A stretch of DNA of 64,000 nucleotides from Rhizobium sp. R711 (GTDB lineage Bacteria > Pseudomonadota > Alphaproteobacteria > Rhizobiales > Rhizobiaceae), in assembly GCF_002211365.1 (NCBI RefSeq), contig NZ_LOKZ01000016.1, forward strand, positions 1-64,000, given 5' to 3'. A program made the position numbers and the translations under genes. Below the pieces are notes generated by a model that saw nothing but the letters and a program-made list of their open reading frames with translations, ran no database searches and had not been told where the DNA came from. Shown one piece after another: positions 8,332 to 17,818 of the stretch (position 1 is its first letter; each line of letters starts with the position of its first letter).

Positions 8332-9416
8332 TTTTTGGGACGCTCAGCCGCTACTTCTTCCGTCGCTATCTGCTGACCACAATGTGGTTCTTTCTCGGTG
8401 TGATCGGCATCGTTTATCTCGTGGATTTCAGTGAGACGGCCGGCCGCCTCTCCGGTCTTCCTGGCTACACCGTAACCGGCGGTCTGGTGATGACAGCCGT
8501 GCGCCTGCCGCTCATCCTCCAACAGACCGTTCCCTTCATCGCCCTCTTTGTGGGCATGACGGTTTTGATCGCCCTCAACAGAAAATACGAACTGGTCGTG
8601 ACGCGCGCTGCCGGCATCTCGGTTTGGCAGTTCATGTCACCCTTCCTTGCCGGCGCGTTTTTGTTGGGCGTGCTGGTCATGACCGTTCTCAATCCGCTCG
8701 CAGCGTGGGGGCAACGCCAGGCTGCGATCGTCGAGAGCAACTGGCGGGGAGAAGGGTCAGCGCCGAATACCGCCCTGCAGGTTCCATGGATTCGGCAGAT
8801 CAGCGGTGGTGACGATGCGATCATTGGAGCGCATACAGTTCTCGAGGACGGTACGCTGCTTATGGACGCGGTGTTCGTGCATTTCGATTCGACCAACCAC
8901 ATCATCCTGAGGCAGGACGCCGCGTCTGCAAAATTGGAAGATGGTTACTGGCTCCTTAAGAATGTTGTGGAGCGCCGTCCGGGTGAAGTCGCTACGCGCA
9001 AGGACGAGGTGCGTGTCCGCACCAATTTGAAACAAGATTTCGTCCAACAGAGGCTGACAGCCCCTGAAACTATTGGTTTTTTTGATCTTTCGAGCCGGAT
9101 TGACGCCGCGAAATCCTTCGGGATTCCGACCAAGGCTCTCGAGACGCAATTTCATTCATTGTTGTCCCAACCACTGCTGCTTGTCGCCATGACTCTCATT
9201 GCTGCAACAGTGTCCCTAAAATTTAGCCGGTTCAACCAGTCGAGGTCGGTGATTCTGGGTGGAATCCTGTCAGGCTTCGTGCTTTATGTGGTCACCGTGC
9301 TTGTGAAAGCATTCGGAAGCAGTGGGGTTGTCCCGCCTTTCGTGGCGACGTGGATTCCGGTCACCGTTGCCTTGGCTTTGGGTGCAACAATTCTGCTTCA
9401 TCAGGAGGATGGCTAG
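8328..9416 (+). CDS. lptG: LPS export ABC transporter permease LptG
   Basis: This 362-residue YjgP/YjgQ-family permease begins MIFGTLSRYFFRRYLLTTMW and has the same topology as LptF: three membrane segments, a periplasmic domain and three C-terminal segments. It pairs with LptF in the LptB2FG complex. The ATG at 8328 is chosen because it overlaps the lptF stop and matches the family N terminus. The reading frame stays open further upstream inside lptF, but that part is not coding. Its stop overlaps the lptD GTG by one base. Confidence 0.93.
   Translation: MIFGTLSRYFFRRYLLTTMWFFLGVIGIVYLVDFSETAGRLSGLPGYTVTGGLVMTAVRLPLILQQTVPFIALFVGMTVLIALNRKYELVVTRAAGISVWQFMSPFLAGAFLLGVLVMTVLNPLAAWGQRQAAIVESNWRGEGSAPNTALQVPWIRQISGGDDAIIGAHTVLEDGTLLMDAVFVHFDSTNHIILRQDAASAKLEDGYWLLKNVVERRPGEVATRKDEVRVRTNLKQDFVQQRLTAPETIGFFDLSSRIDAAKSFGIPTKALETQFHSLLSQPLLLVAMTLIAATVSLKFSRFNQSRSVILGGILSGFVLYVVTVLVKAFGSSGVVPPFVATWIPVTVALALGATILLHQEDG
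9402..9408 (+). promoter_or_regulatory. Ribosome binding site that fixes the lptD GTG start
   Basis: CAGGAGG lies inside the end of lptG, eight bases before the GTG at 9416. It decides in favour of the overlapping GTG start rather than the ATG at 9350, which has no comparable site. Confidence 0.7.
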
Positions 9417-11773
9417 TGGCGGCAGGCGACCGCAAGACTCTTAGTAAACAGTTGGTTGCCCTGCTCGTAGGCGTGGCCCTGTCTACCTATTCCAACGGCT
9501 TTCCTGCCGCTTTCGCTCAGGACGCCCTACAAGGTTTCAAGCCAACCGTATCGAACGACCAGAAGCTGATTCTGTCGGCAAACGAACTCGTCTACAACAA
9601 GGACGCGCAGATCGTTTCCGCCATCGGCGGCGTGCAAATTAACTACGCCGGCTACAAGATGGTGGCGCAGCGCGTCGAGTATAATCAGCAAACCGGGCGC
9701 CTGATGGCGCTTGGCAACGTCGAACTCATTGGCCCCGACGGCAACCGCATGTACGCCGACAAGCTTGACGTCACTGACGACTTTGCCGACGGCTTCGTAA
9801 ACGCGCTCAGAATCGAGACCGCCGACAATACGCGCCTGGTTGCGGAAACCGGCGAGCGTGTTGGCGGCACGCAGATGATCCTGAACAAGGGCGTCTATAC
9901 TGCCTGTTTGCCTTGCGCCGAGAGACCGGAACGGCCTCCTTTCTGGCAGGTCAAGGCTGAACGCGTCATTCAGGACGGCGTCAAGCACACGATTCGCCTC
10001 GAGAAGGCGCGCTTTGAACTTCTTGGTCATCCGCTTGCCTACGTGCCGTGGATTGAAGTCCCCGACAACACCGTGAAGCGGAAGTCCGGCTTCCTCTTTC
10101 CTAGCTTTGTCACTGCGCAAAATCTCGGATTCGGCCTGTCCGTCCCTTATTACTACGTTATTTCGCCGAGCAGCGACCTAACGGTAACGGGCACGGGCTA
10201 TACGACCCAAGGTTTCCTGCTGGACGCGGAATATCGCCAGAGATTCGAAAACGGCACGCATACATTGCGGGTGGCTGGTATCGACCAGCTCAGCCCGGGG
10301 ACCTTCACGTCCGGCACCAGCGATGCCGAAAATGACTTCCGAGGCGTTCTAGCGTCCAAGGGAGATTTCAGGATCAATCCTCGCTGGGCGTTCGGCTGGG
10401 ACGTTATGGCGCAGAGCGACAATAACTTTTCCCGAACCTATAGCCTTAAAGGGTTGGACAATTCGACACAAACGAACCAAGTCTACCTGACCGGTCTCGG
10501 CAAACGGAATTACTTCGATCTGCGTTCGTTCTACTTCGACGTTCAGGACGCCGACCCGAACGACGTCAAAGAGAAGCAGCAGGCGATCGTCTATCCGGTG
10601 ATGGACTATCACTTTGTGGCACCGCAGCCGCTCGCCGGAGGTGAACTCTCTGCCGACGTCAACTTCACGAACCTGTCGCGTACCCATGACGACTTCTACA
10701 GCGTGGCGGGGTTCGACCGGTTCCGTGGTCTTGACGGCCAGACGTCCCGTCTGACGGGCGAGCTGGAATGGAAGCGCACGTTTGTCACGCCTGAGGGCTT
10801 CCTGATTACGCCGTTGCTCGCCGCGCGCGGCGACGCGTTGGCGCTGAACATGACGCCGCCGCCGACCTCTGGCACGTTTGTCTATGACGGCAATTACGAC
10901 GACAGTAATGCAGCGACGCGTTCGATGTTTACCGCCGGCCTTGAAATGCGCTACCCAATCCTTGGTACGACCGCAAACAGCACGCACCTGTTTGAACCCA
11001 TCGTTCAAGTCTACGCGCGGCCTGACGAACGCCTTGCCGGCTCTTTGCCGAACGAGGATGCGCAGAGCTTTGTGTTCGATGCGACCAATCTTTTCGAACG
11101 TGACAAGTTCTCCGGCTACGATCGCATCGAGGGCGGTACGCGCGCCAACGTCGGCTTCCAGTACACCGGTACGTTTGACAATGGCTACAAGCTGCACGGC
11201 ATATTCGGCCAATCCTACCAGCTGGGCGGCCAGAACTCATTCGATACAGATGATCTGGTGAATGTCGGCGCGGATTCCGGTCTGGAGAGCGACGTATCCG
11301 ACTTCGTCGGTCTCGGCGGCATCGAGACGCCGCAGGGCATTGCTCTTGCAGCATCCTACCGACTTGACGAAAAGAGTCTGGCTTTCCGTCGAGGCGATTT
11401 TACGGCCGGTTTCCAGAACGACAATCTCCAAAGCCAGTTGATCTACACGCACGTCTCGGCGCAGCCAGAATATGGCTTTGCTGAGGACAATGATGAGATC
11501 CAGGCCAAGGGAACTGTTAAATTCAAGGATTATTGGTCGGTATTTGGTGGCATAGCCTGGGATCTTCAGGATAACAGCATCGTCAGGAAGACATTCGGTC
11601 TGACTTATGAGGACGAATGCACGATCTTTACGATCGCATATAGCGAAAAGCGCGATACGACCGCCGAAACCGCTAGCGACTGGAGCATTGGTGCCAGGTT
11701 GACCTTCCGGACGCTGGGCGACATCAAGCTCGGTGGCACGGTAGACACCAATACCACCATCTACCAGAATTGA
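9416..11773 (+). CDS. lptD: LPS-assembly outer membrane protein LptD
   Basis: This 785-residue precursor has a signal peptide ending near AFAQD. The N-terminal OstA/LptA-like domain includes SANELVYNKDAQIVSAIGGV, and the stretch TACLPCAERPERPPFW is typical of alphaproteobacterial LptD. The large C-terminal part is a beta barrel. The protein places LPS in the outer leaflet together with LptE, which is not seen here. The start is GTG 9416, one base into the lptG stop, supported by TCAGGAGG just before it. An in-frame ATG at 9350 would lie within lptG and give a poor signal peptide. Confidence 0.93.
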   Translation: MAAGDRKTLSKQLVALLVGVALSTYSNGFPAAFAQDALQGFKPTVSNDQKLILSANELVYNKDAQIVSAIGGVQINYAGYKMVAQRVEYNQQTGRLMALGNVELIGPDGNRMYADKLDVTDDFADGFVNALRIETADNTRLVAETGERVGGTQMILNKGVYTACLPCAERPERPPFWQVKAERVIQDGVKHTIRLEKARFELLGHPLAYVPWIEVPDNTVKRKSGFLFPSFVTAQNLGFGLSVPYYYVISPSSDLTVTGTGYTTQGFLLDAEYRQRFENGTHTLRVAGIDQLSPGTFTSGTSDAENDFRGVLASKGDFRINPRWAFGWDVMAQSDNNFSRTYSLKGLDNSTQTNQVYLTGLGKRNYFDLRSFYFDVQDADPNDVKEKQQAIVYPVMDYHFVAPQPLAGGELSADVNFTNLSRTHDDFYSVAGFDRFRGLDGQTSRLTGELEWKRTFVTPEGFLITPLLAARGDALALNMTPPPTSGTFVYDGNYDDSNAATRSMFTAGLEMRYPILGTTANSTHLFEPIVQVYARPDERLAGSLPNEDAQSFVFDATNLFERDKFSGYDRIEGGTRANVGFQYTGTFDNGYKLHGIFGQSYQLGGQNSFDTDDLVNVGADSGLESDVSDFVGLGGIETPQGIALAASYRLDEKSLAFRRGDFTAGFQNDNLQSQLIYTHVSAQPEYGFAEDNDEIQAKGTVKFKDYWSVFGGIAWDLQDNSIVRKTFGLTYEDECTIFTIAYSEKRDTTAETASDWSIGARLTFRTLGDIKLGGTVDTNTTIYQN

Positions 11774-11789
11774 TGGAGTGTTCAGTTGT

Positions 11790-11820
11790 ACGGCGGAAGA
11801 AAGGGCCTTTCTTTCGCCGT
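11790..11820 (+). terminator. Long hairpin after lptD, possible terminator or processing site
   Basis: A 14-bp stem (left arm 11790-11803, right arm 11807-11820, one G-U pair) closes on a 3-nt GGC loop, starting 17 bases after the lptD stop. No U-tract follows, so it may act as attenuator or RNA-stability element between lptD and the surA-like gene rather than as a full terminator. Confidence 0.5.
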
Positions 11821-11960
11821 AAGGCTATGCAGGACATTGTCACCAGTTGATATCTGGGGCATGTGCTGAACTTTCAGTTTAGAGCGGCAATGCCCGTTTG
11901 TCTCGAGAAGGTATGCGCGCCGCGACGTGAATGCGCGGCGTCAATGGGAAGGGTCGATAG

Positions 11961-12911
11961 ATGTTTGGCGCCAAAAAAACCGTCAAAACGATGATTGCCG
12001 GGGCGGCTTTCGCAATGCTAGCAGCGTTTGTCTCACCTCAGGCGGGCGCAGTCTTTGCCGCAAGCGAAGTCAGAGTGGTCGTGAATGGCACGGCGATTAC
12101 CAGCGGTGATGTCGCCAAGCGTCAGGCATTCCTTAAGCTCCAGCACCAGAACGCCGATGCCAAGGCCGCTGAAGAACAACTGATCGACCAGACGCTGAAG
12201 CAGCAGGAAATCGCGCGCGTGCGCATGTCGGTTTCCAAGGACGAAGTTGATGCATCGTTCGCGCGGTTTGCGACCGGCAACAAGCTGACAACCGATCAGA
12301 TGACGCAAATTCTCGAACGCGCCGGCGTCGGTGTCGCGCATTTCAAGGCCTTCATCGCCGTGCAGATGAGTTGGCCGCGCCTCGTCAATGCGCGTTATGG
12401 CGCGAACTCCCGAATGTCGAATTCCGACCTCGTTGCCCGCATGATGGAGAACAAGCAGAAGCCGGAGACCACGGAGTATATTCTGCAGCAGATGATCTTC
12501 GTCGTTCCCGCCAACAAGAAGGGCATCGTCGGCAAGCGCAAGAGCGAGGCCGAGGCATCGCGTTCGAAGTATCCAGGTTGCGACCAGGCGAAGGTGTTTG
12601 CCGCAACGATGCGCGACGTCTCTGTGCGTGACCTCGGTCGCGTTCTCGCACCGGAACTTCCGACCGAATGGAAGCCGCTTGTTGAGCAGGCCAAAGGGAA
12701 TACGACGGCCACACGCGTGACCGACAGAGGCGTCGAATACATTGCCATCTGCAGCCAGCGCCAGGTGTCCGATGACCAGGCTGCCGAAATGGTGTTCCGT
12801 CAGGAAGATCTCGACAAGGCGAAGGCAGGGAAGAACGCGCCTGCTGAGAATCCAAACGCCCAGAAATACATGGAAGAGCTGCGCAAGAAGGCGCAGATCA
12901 TGCGTCCCTGA
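11961..12911 (+). CDS. surA: SurA-like periplasmic chaperone / peptidyl-prolyl isomerase
   Basis: This 316-residue protein has a signal peptide ending near AVFAAS. A SurA N-terminal domain follows ([18 protein letters not shown] onward, to about residue 130). The region after about residue 165 aligns in order with a parvulin domain but is degenerate: it lacks the usual GG-lG block and carries [12 protein letters not shown] instead. SurA delivers beta-barrel proteins such as LptD across the periplasm, and the gene lies between lptD and pdxA as in other bacteria. Chaperone function is likely; isomerase activity is doubtful. Confidence 0.8.
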   Translation: MFGAKKTVKTMIAGAAFAMLAAFVSPQAGAVFAASEVRVVVNGTAITSGDVAKRQAFLKLQHQNADAKAAEEQLIDQTLKQQEIARVRMSVSKDEVDASFARFATGNKLTTDQMTQILERAGVGVAHFKAFIAVQMSWPRLVNARYGANSRMSNSDLVARMMENKQKPETTEYILQQMIFVVPANKKGIVGKRKSEAEASRSKYPGCDQAKVFAATMRDVSVRDLGRVLAPELPTEWKPLVEQAKGNTTATRVTDRGVEYIAICSQRQVSDDQAAEMVFRQEDLDKAKAGKNAPAENPNAQKYMEELRKKAQIMRP

Positions 12912-12916
12912 GCAAA

Positions 12917-13942
12917 ATGACGATCTCATTCTCGCGCCCGCTCGCTCTCAGTCAAGGGGATCCGGCTGGTGTCGGCCCCGACATTACACTGCTGGCCTGG
13001 ATGCGGCGTAGAGAGCTTGGCCTCCCTCCGTTCGTCTTTATTGGCGATCCTGATGTTTTGGCGTTGCGTGCCAATCTGCTTGGGCTGACGGTTGCTATTC
13101 GCGAAACCGACTGCGCCAACGCCAATGACGTCTTTGCCGATGCCCTCCCCGTGCTTCCGATACCTGCAGGCATCGAGGTTGTTGCAGGCGAGCCCCATGT
13201 CGCAACGGCGAAGGCCACCATCGCCGCAATCGAGAAAGCCGTATCGCTGACGATGTCGGGGGAAGCCCTTGGCGTCGTTACCAACCCAATCGCCAAGTCA
13301 GTGCTCTATGAGTCCGGCTTCCCCTTCCCTGGGCACACCGAGTTTCTTGCAGATCTTTCCGCACGGACAACAGGCCAAGTGGCCATGCCGGTGATGATGC
13401 TCGCCGGTCCGAAGCTCCGTACCATTCCGGTCACAATCCATATTCCTCTCAAGGATGTGCCTCAGGCGCTCACTGCGGAACTCATCATCGCGACCTGCCG
13501 AATTGCTGATGCCGATCTCAGGAATCGCTTCGGGATCGAAAATCCGCGCCTCGCTGTTGCAGGTCTCAATCCGCACGCGGGGGAAGACGGTACCATCGGC
13601 AAAGAGGATGAAGCGGTCATCAAGCCGGCCATTCAATTTCTGAGATCCGAGGGGATCAACGCAATCGGGCCGCTGCCTGCCGACACAATGTTTCACGACG
13701 AAGCCAGGGCGCGCTACGACGTTGCAATCTGCATGTACCACGACCAGGCCTTGATACCGGCCAAGGCGCTTGGTTTCGACGACTCTGTCAACGTGACGCT
13801 TGGATTGCCCTTCGTGCGTACGTCGCCCGATCACGGCACCGCATTCGGCATTGCCGGCAAGGGACTTGCGCGGGAAAGTAGCCTCGTCGCGGCACTGAAG
13901 CTCGCCGGTCACCTCGGACGCACCGCAGAGGGGCGCATTTGA
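12917..13942 (+). CDS. pdxA: 4-hydroxythreonine-4-phosphate dehydrogenase
   Basis: This 341-residue protein has the PdxA hallmarks: [13 protein letters not shown] at the N terminus, [25 protein letters not shown], and [17 protein letters not shown] followed by [11 protein letters not shown]. The conserved histidines bind the catalytic metal. It makes the amino-ketone that PdxJ joins to deoxyxylulose phosphate in vitamin B6 synthesis. It follows the surA-like gene by five bases, and its TGA overlaps the rsmA ATG by one base, so it sits inside one operon. Confidence 0.95.
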   Translation: MTISFSRPLALSQGDPAGVGPDITLLAWMRRRELGLPPFVFIGDPDVLALRANLLGLTVAIRETDCANANDVFADALPVLPIPAGIEVVAGEPHVATAKATIAAIEKAVSLTMSGEALGVVTNPIAKSVLYESGFPFPGHTEFLADLSARTTGQVAMPVMMLAGPKLRTIPVTIHIPLKDVPQALTAELIIATCRIADADLRNRFGIENPRLAVAGLNPHAGEDGTIGKEDEAVIKPAIQFLRSEGINAIGPLPADTMFHDEARARYDVAICMYHDQALIPAKALGFDDSVNVTLGLPFVRTSPDHGTAFGIAGKGLARESSLVAALKLAGHLGRTAEGRI

Positions 13943-14769
13943 TGGCTGCCTTGGACGGGCTTCCGCCGCTTCGCGACGTCATTCAACGCCATGGTCTCGA
14001 TGCACGGAAGGCCCTCGGCCAGAACTTTCTGCTCGACCTCAACCTGACGCAGAAGGTTGTCCGGACAGCCGGCTCACTGGAAGGTGTCACTGTTTTTGAA
14101 GTCGGCCCAGGTCCCGGCGGTCTGACGCGCGCCATCCTCGCACTGGGCGCGAAGAAGGTGATCGCCGTCGAGCGCGATTCTCGCTGCTTGCCCGCGCTTT
14201 CAGAAATCGCAGAGCACTATCCGGGGCGGCTCGAGGTCATCGAGGGCGACGCGTTGAAGACGGACTTCGAAGCTTTGGCGACCGAGGGACCGGTGAAGAT
14301 CATCGCCAACCTGCCCTACAACGTCGGGACGCAGTTGCTGGTCAATTGGATCCTGCCGAAGCAGTGGCCGCCTTTCTGGGAATCGCTGACGCTGATGTTC
14401 CAGAAGGAAGTGGGCGAGCGCGTTGTCGCGGCTGAAGACGATGACCACTATGGACGTCTTGGCGTGCTCTGCGGATGGCGTACGAACGCGCGTATGGCGT
14501 TTGATATACCGCCGCAGGCATTTACGCCGCCACCGAAAGTCACGTCGACGGTCGTCCATCTGACACCGAACGAGAACCCGATCCCCTGCTCAGTCGCCGA
14601 TTTGGAAAAGGTCACTCACGCGGCCTTCGGCCAGCGCCGCAAAATGCTGCGGCAAAGCCTCAAACCCCTAGGCGGCGAAGCCCTACTCAACAAGGCGGAC
14701 ATAGATCCTCAGCGACGCGCAGAGACACTTTCGGTTGCCGAATTCGTTCGGCTGGCAAATTGCCTCTAG
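13942..14769 (+). CDS. rsmA: 16S rRNA (adenine1518-N6/adenine1519-N6) dimethyltransferase
   Basis: This 275-residue protein (KsgA) has the SAM-binding motif [14 protein letters not shown] near residues 51-64 and the catalytic NLPYN at residues 123-127. It dimethylates two adjacent adenines near the 3' end of 16S rRNA during small-subunit maturation. GQNFL near residue 27 is the usual N-terminal signature. The ATG at 13942 is preferred over a TTG one codon earlier. The pdxA-rsmA pairing after surA and lptD is widely conserved. It is convergent with gmk. Confidence 0.95.
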   Translation: MAALDGLPPLRDVIQRHGLDARKALGQNFLLDLNLTQKVVRTAGSLEGVTVFEVGPGPGGLTRAILALGAKKVIAVERDSRCLPALSEIAEHYPGRLEVIEGDALKTDFEALATEGPVKIIANLPYNVGTQLLVNWILPKQWPPFWESLTLMFQKEVGERVVAAEDDDHYGRLGVLCGWRTNARMAFDIPPQAFTPPPKVTSTVVHLTPNENPIPCSVADLEKVTHAAFGQRRKMLRQSLKPLGGEALLNKADIDPQRRAETLSVAEFVRLANCL

Positions 14770-14845
14770 GCTACGTGTCGGCCATCCCGCATCCAGAGCG
14801 ATAGGTTAGACCTTCGGAGATAAGTGGATTCGCGCGACAGTTACT

Positions 14846-14861
14846 GGTCGGCCCGCCGACC
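14846..14861. terminator. Hairpin between convergent rsmA and gmk
   Basis: GGTCGG pairs with CCGACC across a CCCG loop in the 128-bp gap between the two convergent genes. There is no clear U-tract on either strand, so termination is only possible. Confidence 0.35.
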
Positions 14862-14897
14862 TCGCCCGTAAGCATCATCGCTTCAAACCTGCTGATC

Positions 14898-15563
14898 TTA
14901 AAGCTTCGGCTCTTCCGTCAGCAGGCCGTTGACGAAGTCGAACAGGCCATGGCGGCGGTCGCGGCGGACGCGCTCCGCATTGACGATGCAGCTCACGTTG
15001 CGAAACGCCTCGTCCAGATCGTCGTTGACGATGACGTAGTCATACTCGCGCCAGCGTTCGATCTCGGCGCGGGAATTCAGAAGGCGCGTGCGAATAACCT
15101 CTTCCGAATCCTCAGCGCGACGGTGCAAGCGCGACTGCAGTTCGGTCATGGTTGGCGGCAGCACGAAGATCGAGACAATGTCGGCCTTCATCTTGTCCTG
15201 AAGCTGCAGCGCGCCTTGCCAGTCGATATCGAACAGCATGTCGCGACCTTCGGCCATTGCAGATTCTACTGGCTCCCGCGGTGTGCCATAGAAATTACCA
15301 TGCACCTCCGCCCACTCGAGCAGATCGCCCGCGTCGCGCATCCTCTCGAACTGTGGGACGGTGATGAAGTGGTAGTGCTTACCCGCGATTTCGCTCGGCC
15401 GCTTCGCCCTGGTCGTGACGCTAACAGAGATTTCCAGGCTATGGTCGTCCCTGAGAAGGTTGCCGGCAATCGTCGATTTGCCTGCGCCAGACGGTGAGGA
15501 CAGGACAAGCATCAGCCCACGCCGGGCGATTTTGGTGGGTGTGTTCGACTGGGCCGGGCTCAT
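14898..15563 (-). CDS. gmk: Guanylate kinase
   Basis: This 221-residue enzyme has the P-loop [10 protein letters not shown] near residues 22-31. It continues with the guanylate kinase signature [17 protein letters not shown], then [14 protein letters not shown] for GMP binding. It phosphorylates GMP to GDP. It is the last gene of the fabD...yicC-gmk string on the minus strand, three bases after the yicC stop, an arrangement typical of Rhizobiales. Confidence 0.95.
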   Translation of the reverse strand: MSPAQSNTPTKIARRGLMLVLSSPSGAGKSTIAGNLLRDDHSLEISVSVTTRAKRPSEIAGKHYHFITVPQFERMRDAGDLLEWAEVHGNFYGTPREPVESAMAEGRDMLFDIDWQGALQLQDKMKADIVSIFVLPPTMTELQSRLHRRAEDSEEVIRTRLLNSRAEIERWREYDYVIVNDDLDEAFRNVSCIVNAERVRRDRRHGLFDFVNGLLTEEPKL

Positions 15564-15566
15564 GTA

Positions 15567-16454
15567 TCACTCCAGATTCTGGACCTGCTCGCGGAACTGG
15601 TCGATGACGACTTTCAGCTCGATACCGGCGGCGGTAACCGCCGCGGCATTCGACTTCGAGCAGATGGTATTCGATTCTCGGTTAAATTCCTGTGCAAGGA
15701 AATCGAGCTTACGCCCGATCGGGCCGCCCTTGGCAAGCAGGTCGCGAGCAGCAACCACATGCGCCTTCAGGCGATCGATCTCTTCACGCAGATCCGCCTT
15801 CGTGGCGAGCAGAGCGGCTTCCGCATGCAGCCTGTCGCGATCCAGCTTTGCCGACCCATCCATAAGCATTGCGACCTGCGCGGCCAACCGACCGGCGATT
15901 TCTTGCGGAGAGCGGGAGGGATCACGCTCGATCACCTGTGTCAGCCCCTCGATTGTCGAGACGTGGTCTAGCAGTATGCGCGACAATGCGGCACCTTCCA
16001 GCTCCCGCATCTGACGCAGATCGGCAAGGGCCGCAATCAGGCCTTCGACAATGTCGGAATCGCGCGCTGCGATGGCTTCGTCGCCGTCCTCACCATCCCG
16101 GAATTCGATGATGCCTCGGATGGCGAGCAAAGTATCGAGCTGCAATGGCGCCGGATCGATGATGCCGCCAAGCTGATCACGCAAGGCGAGCACGGCAGAG
16201 AGTGCTTCCTGGTTCAGGACCGTTTCGACGCGGCTCTCACCAGCAGAGATGGAGAGCGACGCCTGCATATTGCCACGGCTAAAACGCTCGCCCGCAAAGC
16301 GACGCACGTCATTCTCCATGCGCTCCAGCCCCGGCGGGAGGCGCAAGCGGAGATCAAGGCCTTTGCCATTGACCGAACGCAACTCCCAAGCCCAACGCCA
16401 GCGGCCGCTCGTGCCCTCACGCCGTGCAAAACCGGTCATGGACTGCAAAGCCAT
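15567..16454 (-). CDS. yicC: YicC/YloC family endoribonuclease
   Basis: This 295-residue protein begins ALQSMTGFARREG, the family start. It has the N-terminal YicC domain (about 1-155) and the C-terminal DUF1732 domain (about 205-295) ending in the conserved DREQVQNLE-like segment (DQFREQVQNLE). E. coli YicC is an endoribonuclease linked to small-RNA turnover, and a similar activity is inferred here. It lies between mltG and gmk with gaps of 15 and 3 bases, in keeping with the frequent yicC-gmk pairing. Confidence 0.92.
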   Translation of the reverse strand: MALQSMTGFARREGTSGRWRWAWELRSVNGKGLDLRLRLPPGLERMENDVRRFAGERFSRGNMQASLSISAGESRVETVLNQEALSAVLALRDQLGGIIDPAPLQLDTLLAIRGIIEFRDGEDGDEAIAARDSDIVEGLIAALADLRQMRELEGAALSRILLDHVSTIEGLTQVIERDPSRSPQEIAGRLAAQVAMLMDGSAKLDRDRLHAEAALLATKADLREEIDRLKAHVVAARDLLAKGGPIGRKLDFLAQEFNRESNTICSKSNAAAVTAAGIELKVVIDQFREQVQNLE

Positions 16455-16469
16455 GCGAGCCTCCCAAAG

Positions 16470-17711
16470 TCAGTTGGTTTTCTTTTTCTTTTGGGCAGCG
16501 GGCGCAGCAGGCGTTTCCGGCTGCGTCTGGCTCTCGGGCTGCCCGTCTACTACGATATTCGGATCGGCGCCCTTGGCGGCCTCCAGTTGGCGCCAGCGCT
16601 TGACGTTGGCGTTGTGCTCCTCAAGGGTGGCCGCGAAAACATGACCGCCGGAACCATCGGCAACGAAGTAGAGATCCTGGGTCTTCCATGGATTGGCGAC
16701 CGCCTCCAGCGCATCTCGGCCCGGATTGGCGATCGGTGTCGGAGGAAGCCCCTTGATGACGTAGGTGTTATAGGGCGTTTCCTTCTTGAGGTCCGATTGA
16801 TAGATCGGGCGATCTGTCGGCTTTCCATCGCCACCGAACAGTCCGTAGATGATCGTCGGGTCGGATTGAAGGCGCATCCCCTTGCCCAGCCGGTTGAGGA
16901 AGACGGAAGCCACGTGCGCGCGCTCGTCGGGAACACCCGTCTCCTTTTCGACGATCGAAGCGAGGATGATCAATTCGTCTTTTGATTTGAGCTGCAGCGA
17001 CGGGTCGCGCTTTTCCCAAACCTGATCGACCAGCTTCTGCTGTGCCGCTGCCATCTGCTCGATGATCTCAGCCCGCTTCGTGCCACGTGAGAACTTGTAA
17101 GTATCCGGACGCAAGCTTCCTTCGGCGGGGACAACTGCTGGCAGGTCGCCTTCCAGCACAGCATCCTCGTTCAGGCGGTTGAACATCTGGCGGACGGTGA
17201 GCCCCTCCGGAAACGCGACGGAATACAGGATCGACTTTCCGGATTTCAGCAGTTCCATGATGTCGTTCATGGAAGCATGTGCCTTGATCTCGTACTCGCC
17301 CGCCTTGAGGCTCTCGCCGTCACCCAGATGCGTCGCGGTAAGGTACCGGAAGATACGCGCGTCCGAGACGATGTTGTTGCGTTCGAGGCTTGCGGCGATC
17401 TCAGCAGCGCCGGCGCCGTTCCGCACGATGAAATTCGTGTTCGTCTCCAAGGGACCGGGATTCTGATAGGCGGAGATCGCATAATAATAAAGGAAGACGG
17501 CCGCCACGCAGCCAAGCACGACCAGCGTCATCAGGAAGTTCAGAAAAATGATAACCTGGCTGCGCGCCTTCTTCGAGCGCTTAGGTGGCTCGGGCACGCG
17601 CTCGGGTCGAAGCGCCTCGCTCGGCGACTTGGGAATGATCGGCCCGCTCTGTGTCTGCTGGCTCTCCTCGCCGATCGTCCCGTTGTTCTGGTTCGTATCG
17701 TTCACCGGCAA
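16470..17711 (-). CDS. mltG: Endolytic murein transglycosylase MltG
   Basis: This 413-residue protein has a cytoplasmic Pro- and Lys-rich tail and one transmembrane segment near residues 50-75 (IIFLNFLMTLVVLGCVAAVF). The YceG domain follows, with the catalytic glutamate in ILASIVEKETG and the downstream LQSDPTIIYGLFG and LPPTPIANPG motifs. It cuts nascent glycan strands and ends their elongation. The C terminus is a low-complexity Pro/Ala/Lys tail. It is downstream of fabF in the fatty-acid gene cluster, the usual rhizobial place. Confidence 0.93.
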   Translation of the reverse strand: MPVNDTNQNNGTIGEESQQTQSGPIIPKSPSEALRPERVPEPPKRSKKARSQVIIFLNFLMTLVVLGCVAAVFLYYYAISAYQNPGPLETNTNFIVRNGAGAAEIAASLERNNIVSDARIFRYLTATHLGDGESLKAGEYEIKAHASMNDIMELLKSGKSILYSVAFPEGLTVRQMFNRLNEDAVLEGDLPAVVPAEGSLRPDTYKFSRGTKRAEIIEQMAAAQQKLVDQVWEKRDPSLQLKSKDELIILASIVEKETGVPDERAHVASVFLNRLGKGMRLQSDPTIIYGLFGGDGKPTDRPIYQSDLKKETPYNTYVIKGLPPTPIANPGRDALEAVANPWKTQDLYFVADGSGGHVFAATLEEHNANVKRWRQLEAAKGADPNIVVDGQPESQTQPETPAAPAAQKKKKTN

Positions 17712-17818
17712 TCCTCTAAACTTGGCCTCAAGTCCCGCTTCTTGCTAAGCAATGCGGCAAAATGCAGGTGGGGCCGCGCAAGGGTGCAGCCCCACTGCCA
17801 GAACGTCAACGCCTAAAC

